DNA from: Knoellia aerolata DSM 18566
GTDB taxonomy: Bacteria > Actinomycetota > Actinomycetes > Actinomycetales > Dermatophilaceae
DNA: 64,000 nt
Assembly (NCBI RefSeq): GCF_000768695.1
Contig: NZ_AVPL01000001.1
Span: forward strand, 1 to 64,000
Reading direction: 5' to 3'
Shown piece by piece: positions 59,716 to 64,000 of the stretch. How positions within the stretch are numbered: position 1 is the stretch's first letter; each line of letters opens with the position of its first letter. Position numbers and translations under genes: made by a program. The notes under the pieces are model-generated. The model did no database searches. It was not told where the DNA came from and saw nothing but the letters and a program-made list of their open reading frames with translations.

Positions 59716-60706
59716 GCCGATGCTGAAGGTACGAGGCCTGGTGAAGCACTACCCGCTGACCCAAGGAGTGGTCCGCAAGAAGCAGGTCGGGACCGTGCGC
59801 GCCGTCGACGGCGTGGACTTCGACCTGCGCGCCGGGGAGACGCTGGGTCTGGTGGGTGAGTCCGGCTGCGGGAAGTCCACGGTCGCCAAGCTGGTGCTGC
59901 GCCTCGAGGAGGCCACCGCCGGACAGGTCCTCTTCGAGGGCGAGGACGTCTACGCCATGTCGGCGCGCCGGCTCCGGGAGCTGCGTCGCGAGATCCAGAT
60001 CGTGCTGCAGGACCCGTACTCGTCGCTCAACCCGCGGATGACGGTCGGAGACCTCGTGGCGGAACCGTTCGCCGTGCACCGGGCGGTCGCCCCCAAGGAC
60101 TCGTGGCGGCGCCGCGTCCAGGAGCTGCTCGAGCGCGTGGGCCTCGACCCGGACCACGTCAACCGGTATCCGCACCAGTTCTCCGGCGGCCAGCGCCAAC
60201 GCATCGGGATCGCGCGGGCGCTCGCCCTCGACCCCCGGGTGATCGTCTGCGACGAGGCGGTCTCGGCGCTCGACGTCTCGGTGCAGGCCCAGGTCATCAA
60301 CCTCCTGCGCCAGCTGCAGGCCGACCTCGGTCTGGCCTACCTGTTCATCGCGCACGACCTCTCGGTGGTGCGACACATCAGTGACCGGGTGGCGGTGATG
60401 TACCTCGGCAAGGTCGTGGAGGTCGGGGAGCGCTCGGACGTCTTCACCGAGCCCGGCCACCCCTACACGCAGGCCCTCCTCTCCGCGGTGCCGAGCCCGG
60501 ACCCGCGCCGGGCGGGAGGAGGAGAGCGCATCGTGCTCGAGGGCGACGTGCCCAGCCCCGCGGACCCGCCGTCGGGCTGCCACTTCCGGACGCGGTGCTG
60601 GAAGGCCCAGGACCGCTGCGCCACGGACGAACCTCGCCTCGAGGTCCGGGCTGCCGGCCACCCGGACGCATGCCACTTCTCGGAGATCCGGCACGTGACC
60701 CGCTGA
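59708..60706 (+). CDS. Peptide ABC transporter ATP-binding protein (DppF-like)
   Basis: A 332-residue partner ATPase. Walker A is GESGCGKS; Q-loop [10 protein letters not shown]; signature FSGGQRQR; Walker [13 protein letters not shown], with Ala in place of the usual Pro after the catalytic Glu; switch His in IAHDLS. It ends with the Cys-containing [14 protein letters not shown] extension. It is the last gene of the five-gene transporter operon, 33 bp before a response regulator. Confidence 0.95.
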   Translation: MDEPMLKVRGLVKHYPLTQGVVRKKQVGTVRAVDGVDFDLRAGETLGLVGESGCGKSTVAKLVLRLEEATAGQVLFEGEDVYAMSARRLRELRREIQIVLQDPYSSLNPRMTVGDLVAEPFAVHRAVAPKDSWRRRVQELLERVGLDPDHVNRYPHQFSGGQRQRIGIARALALDPRVIVCDEAVSALDVSVQAQVINLLRQLQADLGLAYLFIAHDLSVVRHISDRVAVMYLGKVVEVGERSDVFTEPGHPYTQALLSAVPSPDPRRAGGGERIVLEGDVPSPADPPSGCHFRTRCWKAQDRCATDEPRLEVRAAGHPDACHFSEIRHVTR

Positions 60707-60739
60707 GGCGGGGTGGCCAAGCCGGGTGAGGAGGCCATG

Positions 60740-61429
60740 ATGGGTGCCATGAACCGCCGGGTGCTCCTCATCGACGACGATCCCCGGATCCGTCAGGTGC
60801 TCGGGCTCGCCCTGCGCGGCGAGGGCTACACGGTGGACGTCGCGGAGACGGCCGCCGCGGGGCTGGCGACGCTGGAGGATAACCCGCCCGACGTCGTGCT
60901 GCTCGACGTGATGCTGCCCGACGAGGACGGCTTCTCGGTATGCCGTCGGATCCGGTCACGCAGCCACGTCCCGGTCATCATGGTGACGGCACGCACCGAC
61001 AGCCACGACGTCGTGGCGGGGCTCGAGTCCGGCGCGGACGACTACGTCAGCAAGCCGCTCATGGCCAAGGAGCTGTCGGCGCGGATCCGTGCCCTGCTCC
61101 GGCGAGCCGGCCCACGGCAGGACGAGACCGAGACGTTCACGGTGGGCGAGCTCACCATCCGGCTGCGCGAGGCAGAGGTGCTGCGGGACGGCATCCCCTT
61201 GTCCCTGACCCACACCGAGTTCAAGCTGCTGGCCGAGCTCGCCCGGGAGCAGGGCGGCGTCTGCAGCCGCGAGACCCTGCTGCAACGGGTGTGGGGCTAC
61301 GACTACTTCGGTGACAGCCGCATCGTGGACGTGCACGTGAGCCGGCTCCGGGCGAAGGTCGAGCGCGACCCGAGCCACCCCCGGCACGTCGTCACCGTCC
61401 GTGGGCACGGTTACCGCCTGGTCCCGTGA
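60740..61429 (+). CDS. OmpR-family response regulator
   Basis: A 229-residue two-component regulator. The receiver has IDDDP, the phosphoacceptor Asp56 in DVVLLDVMLPDEDGF, and the switch Lys in ADDYVSKPL. The winged helix has LTHTEFKLLAELAREQGGVCSRETLLQRVWGYDY and VDVHVSRLRAKVE. GAGGAGG (60728-60734) sits 5 nt before ATG 60740; ATG 60737 and ATG 60749 are alternatives. It overlaps the kinase gene by 4 bp. Confidence 0.93.
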   Translation: MGAMNRRVLLIDDDPRIRQVLGLALRGEGYTVDVAETAAAGLATLEDNPPDVVLLDVMLPDEDGFSVCRRIRSRSHVPVIMVTARTDSHDVVAGLESGADDYVSKPLMAKELSARIRALLRRAGPRQDETETFTVGELTIRLREAEVLRDGIPLSLTHTEFKLLAELAREQGGVCSRETLLQRVWGYDYFGDSRIVDVHVSRLRAKVERDPSHPRHVVTVRGHGYRLVP

Positions 61430-62796
61430 CCGGGTTCCCGCGGCCGTGGACCGACGGCCGATGGCGCCGGGTCAGCCTGCGGACCCGCGTGGAGCTCGCG
61501 CTGGCCGCCACCGCGGTGCTCGTGCCGCTGGTGCTGTCGGTCACGGTCTGGACGGTCGTGACCGGCTACGTCGTCGGTCAGCGGGAACGCGCGGCGCTGG
61601 CCCAGGCCGAGAGCAACGTCACCGTGGTGGGGTCCGCCCTCGAGCGTCCGGAGCCCTCCGTCCCGGACGTCCTCGAGGGCCTGCCCCGCGCCACCGACAC
61701 CGCGATCCTCCTGCGCCACCGTGGCGAGTGGTACGGCACGTCGCTGGCGACGGACCCGGAGGCGCTTCCGTCCGCCTTCCTCGACGTGGTGACCTCCGGC
61801 ACGGCGGCGTCGCAGCGCGTCGAGCTCGGTGACGGCCCCGTCCTGCTGGTCGGCCTGCCCGTCGGGGGCATGACCTACATCCAGGTCTTCCCGCTCGTCG
61901 AGCTCGACGAGACGCACCGGACCCTGAGCGCTGCCCTGCTGGGCCTCAGCACCGCGGCGGCCGCGGCCGGGGTGCTGCTGGGGCGGGTGGCCGGTCGGCG
62001 GGCGCTCGCCCCGCTCACCCCCGTCATCGAGGCGACCCGGTCGATCGCCGCGGGGAACCTCACGACGCGTCTCGACGCCGCCGGGGACCCCGACCTGGAC
62101 GAGGTGGCGCGGGCGTTCAACAGCACCGCGGAGCGTTTGCAGCAACGCGTGGCCGAGGACGAGCGCTTCGCCGGTGACGTGAGCCACGAGATGCGCACGA
62201 CGCTCATGGCGATGCTCAACGCCTTCGAGCTCGTCGAGTCGGGTCCTGCGCTGCCGAGGCGCTCGCAGGAGCCGTTCGCACTCCTCGGCAGGGAGCTGCG
62301 ACGCTTCTCGGTCATGGTCGAGGAGCTCCTCGAGATCTCACGTGCAGGCGACGGCGACGGCGAGCTGGTGCTGGAGCAGGTGGTGATCGGCGAGCTGGTC
62401 GCGGCGGCCGCCGACCGCACCGCCGGCCGGCCCGTCACCCACGTCTCGCCCCGCGTCGAACGGCGCCGGATGCGGGTCGACAAGCGACGGATCGTGCGAG
62501 CCGTGACCAACCTCGTGCACAACGCCGAGATCCACGGGAGTGGGGTCGTGCAGGTGGCCGTGGAGCCGTATGCCCAGGGGGTGCGGATCTTCGTGGACGA
62601 CGCCGGCCCGGGTGTGCCGCCCGACCGCCGTGAGCGCATTTTCCAGAGGTTCGCGACCGACACCCCGGGAGGTGTCGGGCTGGGGCTGTCGATCGTCGCC
62701 CGGCACGTCAGCCAGCACGGCGGGGCGGTGTGGGTCGGGGACCGCCCCGGCGGTGGCGCCCGGTTCGTCGTCGAGCTGCCGGGGGAGGGGTCGTGA
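61426..62796 (+). CDS. Sensor histidine kinase
   Basis: Membrane kinase of 456 residues. Two transmembrane helices (about 18-45 and 163-188) flank an extracytoplasmic sensor of about 115 residues. A HAMP segment follows (RALAPLTPVIEATRSIAAGNLTTRL). The H-box is DVSHEMRTTLMAML with His254. NLVHNAEIHGSG is the N-box, DDAGPGVPPDRRERIF and GGVGLGLSIVARHV the G-boxes. The GTG start overlaps the regulator, and the stop overlaps the lipoprotein gene by 4 bp. Confidence 0.94.
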   Translation: MTGFPRPWTDGRWRRVSLRTRVELALAATAVLVPLVLSVTVWTVVTGYVVGQRERAALAQAESNVTVVGSALERPEPSVPDVLEGLPRATDTAILLRHRGEWYGTSLATDPEALPSAFLDVVTSGTAASQRVELGDGPVLLVGLPVGGMTYIQVFPLVELDETHRTLSAALLGLSTAAAAAGVLLGRVAGRRALAPLTPVIEATRSIAAGNLTTRLDAAGDPDLDEVARAFNSTAERLQQRVAEDERFAGDVSHEMRTTLMAMLNAFELVESGPALPRRSQEPFALLGRELRRFSVMVEELLEISRAGDGDGELVLEQVVIGELVAAAADRTAGRPVTHVSPRVERRRMRVDKRRIVRAVTNLVHNAEIHGSGVVQVAVEPYAQGVRIFVDDAGPGVPPDRRERIFQRFATDTPGGVGLGLSIVARHVSQHGGAVWVGDRPGGGARFVVELPGEGS

Positions 62797-63350
62797 CGGT
62801 GGGCGGCCGAGTCGTGGCCCTGTGCGCGGTGAGCCTCCTCGTCTCCGGGTGCGGGGTGCCGCTCCAGGACGAGCCGCAGCGCATCGAGCGGGCTCGCGCC
62901 ACCCCCGACCCGAGCGCCCCGAGTGCCGAGGCCGGGCAGCGCGACGCCACGATCTTCCTCGTGCGCGGCAACCGTCTGGAGCCGGTGCGACGGGTGCTCC
63001 AGCGCTCGGACGGCGCCGAGCTGCTGCGAGCCCTCTTCGGGGGCCCGGCGGACGCCGAGCGGCGCCGGGGGATCCGGTCGGCCATCCCGACGGGGGTGAC
63101 CCCGGTCCAGGTGACCCGGACCGGCTCGGTCGCGGTCGTCGAGGCCCCGGAGCAGATCACCAGGGCCGGAGGGGAGGACCGGGTGCTGGCAGTGGCCCAG
63201 ATCGTCTACACGCTCACCGCCTCCGACGGCGTGCGCAGCGTGCAGCTGACCCGCTCGGGCGCCCCGACCGCCGCTCCCTCCGGGGACGGACGGCTCGTGA
63301 CCCGACCCCTCACCCGGGCCGACTTCATCGAGCGGGCGCCCGCCGGGTGA
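62793..63350 (+). CDS. GerMN-domain lipoprotein
   Basis: An exported lipoprotein of 185 residues. The signal peptide ends at LLVSGC, Cys20. After a linker, a GerMN domain spans about 50-165 (RDATIFLVRGNRLEPVRRVL, LLRALFGGPADAERRRGIRSAIPTGVTPVQV, AQIVYTLTASDGVRSVQL). Its gene overlaps the kinase (GTGA). LpqB, which also has GerMN, accompanies the MtrAB two-component system in actinobacteria, so this protein probably modulates the adjacent kinase. Confidence 0.88.
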   Translation: MTVGGRVVALCAVSLLVSGCGVPLQDEPQRIERARATPDPSAPSAEAGQRDATIFLVRGNRLEPVRRVLQRSDGAELLRALFGGPADAERRRGIRSAIPTGVTPVQVTRTGSVAVVEAPEQITRAGGEDRVLAVAQIVYTLTASDGVRSVQLTRSGAPTAAPSGDGRLVTRPLTRADFIERAPAG

Positions 63351-63370
63351 CCCCCGGACCGCGGCGGGGG
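63351..63370. terminator. GC hairpin between convergent genes
   Basis: CCCCCG (63351-63356) pairs with CGGGGG (63365-63370) around an 8-nt loop, immediately after the GerMN lipoprotein stop. It is a plausible terminator without a T-run. Confidence 0.45.
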
Positions 63371-63425
63371 ATCGGGACGGCGACGACGCCTTGGGCATTC
63401 GCGCACCCCTCGGCGCCGAGCGGGG

Positions 63426-64000
63426 TCAGGGGCAGGGCTCGACGTCCGGGCCGGCCAGGCGGGCGCGACGGTTCGACCGGGCCTGCCGGACGGAGTCGAT
63501 CGTCAGCAGCACCAGCGCGACCCAGACGATCCCGAAGCCGACCCAGAGTGCCGGGGTGACGCGCTCGCCGAGGAGGACCACCCCGATGACGAGCTGGAGC
63601 ATGGGCGTGAGGAACTGGATGAGCCCGATCGTCACGAGCGGGATCCGCCGGGCCGCGGCGGCAAAGAACAGCAGCGGGATCGCGGTGACGACACCGGCCG
63701 CCACGAGCAGCGACGTGTGCCACGCCCCCTGCCCGCCGAACGTCGTCGACCCCTGCGCGCCCAGCCAGACGAGCACCCCGACCGCCACCGGCGCGAGCAC
63801 CATGGTCTCGACGGTGAGCGAGTGCATCGCGTCGAGCGTGGCCCCGACCTTCTTCTTGACGAGCCCGTAGAAGGCGAACGAGAACGCCAGCGACACCGCG
63901 ATCCACGGGAACTCGCCACCGGCCACCGTGAGGTAGACCGCGGCCACCGCACCGACGGACACCGCGGCCCACTGCAGGGGACGCAGCCTCTCGCGCAGCA
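63426..64000 (-). CDS. RarD-like EamA transporter, N-terminal part outside window
   Basis: The frame runs off the window end, so the 5' part is missing. The visible 190 or so residues hold several hydrophobic helices with the RarD layout: FPWIAVSLAFSFAFYGLVKKKVGATLDAMHSLTVETMVLAPVAV, then FAAAARRIPLVTIGLIQFLTPMLQLVIGVVLLGERV. RarD proteins are drug/metabolite-superfamily permeases of uncertain substrate. GTG 63962 could be misread as a start, but homologous sequence continues upstream of it. Confidence 0.88.
   Translation of the reverse strand, partial: LRERLRPLQWAAVSVGAVAAVYLTVAGGEFPWIAVSLAFSFAFYGLVKKKVGATLDAMHSLTVETMVLAPVAVGVLVWLGAQGSTTFGGQGAWHTSLLVAAGVVTAIPLLFFAAAARRIPLVTIGLIQFLTPMLQLVIGVVLLGERVTPALWVGFGIVWVALVLLTIDSVRQARSNRRARLAGPDVEPCP

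Overview
The window is 64 kb of very high G+C DNA with dense, mostly overlapping genes. GTGA and TGATG stop/start overlaps and GTG starts are common. A mycothione reductase, a C5-pathway heme cluster headed by rex, and a split resB/ccsB cytochrome c system all point to an actinobacterium. I infer order Micrococcales, perhaps Intrasporangiaceae, but no marker here fixes the genus. I saw no rRNA, tRNA, CRISPR array, insertion sequence or prophage gene. This is conserved chromosomal core DNA, with a few repeat-rich intergenic spots.

Layout. 1-1.5 kb: an acyltransferase and a glutaredoxin-like protein. 1.5-1.8 kb: three tandem palindromes and a Rex operator. 1.8-7.4 kb: rex-hemA-hemC-hemD-hemB. 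7.4-8.7 kb: a four-unit inverted repeat, yceI, and a divergent marR gene. 8.7-15 kb: hemL, a histidine phosphatase and the cytochrome c assembly set resA-ccdA-resB-ccsB. 15-22 kb: menA, menE, menB and menC with small accessory genes. 22-28 kb: a GAF regulator with an aldehyde dehydrogenase and DUF779 pair, an MFS exporter and mycothione reductase. 28-30 kb: a WXG100-like protein and a WXG-lipase fusion. 30-35.5 kb: menD, menJ, menF, menG. 35.6-54.3 kb: a second reductase of the MenJ family, the full fourteen-gene NADH dehydrogenase operon nuoA-N, and a polyprenyl diphosphate synthase. 54.3-60.7 kb: a lipoprotein and a peptide ABC transporter. 60.7-63.4 kb: a response regulator, a histidine kinase and a GerMN lipoprotein. 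63.4-64 kb: a truncated RarD-like gene.

Functionally, the first 54 kb is a respiratory supercluster. It makes heme, inserts it into c-type cytochromes, makes menaquinone and its isoprenoid tail, and builds complex I, which reduces that quinone. Near-consensus Rex sites stand before rex-hem and before the nuo transcription unit. This suggests that the NADH/NAD+ ratio controls both ends.

The most striking signal is not a gene. The 8-mer GTATGCCG (reverse complement CGGCATAC) occurs 38 times, about once per 1.7 kb. It appears on both strands, in every reading frame and in two intergenic gaps, and it forces rare codons such as ATA. A second genome-scale pattern is a -10-like hexamer ending 6-8 nt before the start codon of at least 13 genes, which implies many leaderless mRNAs.
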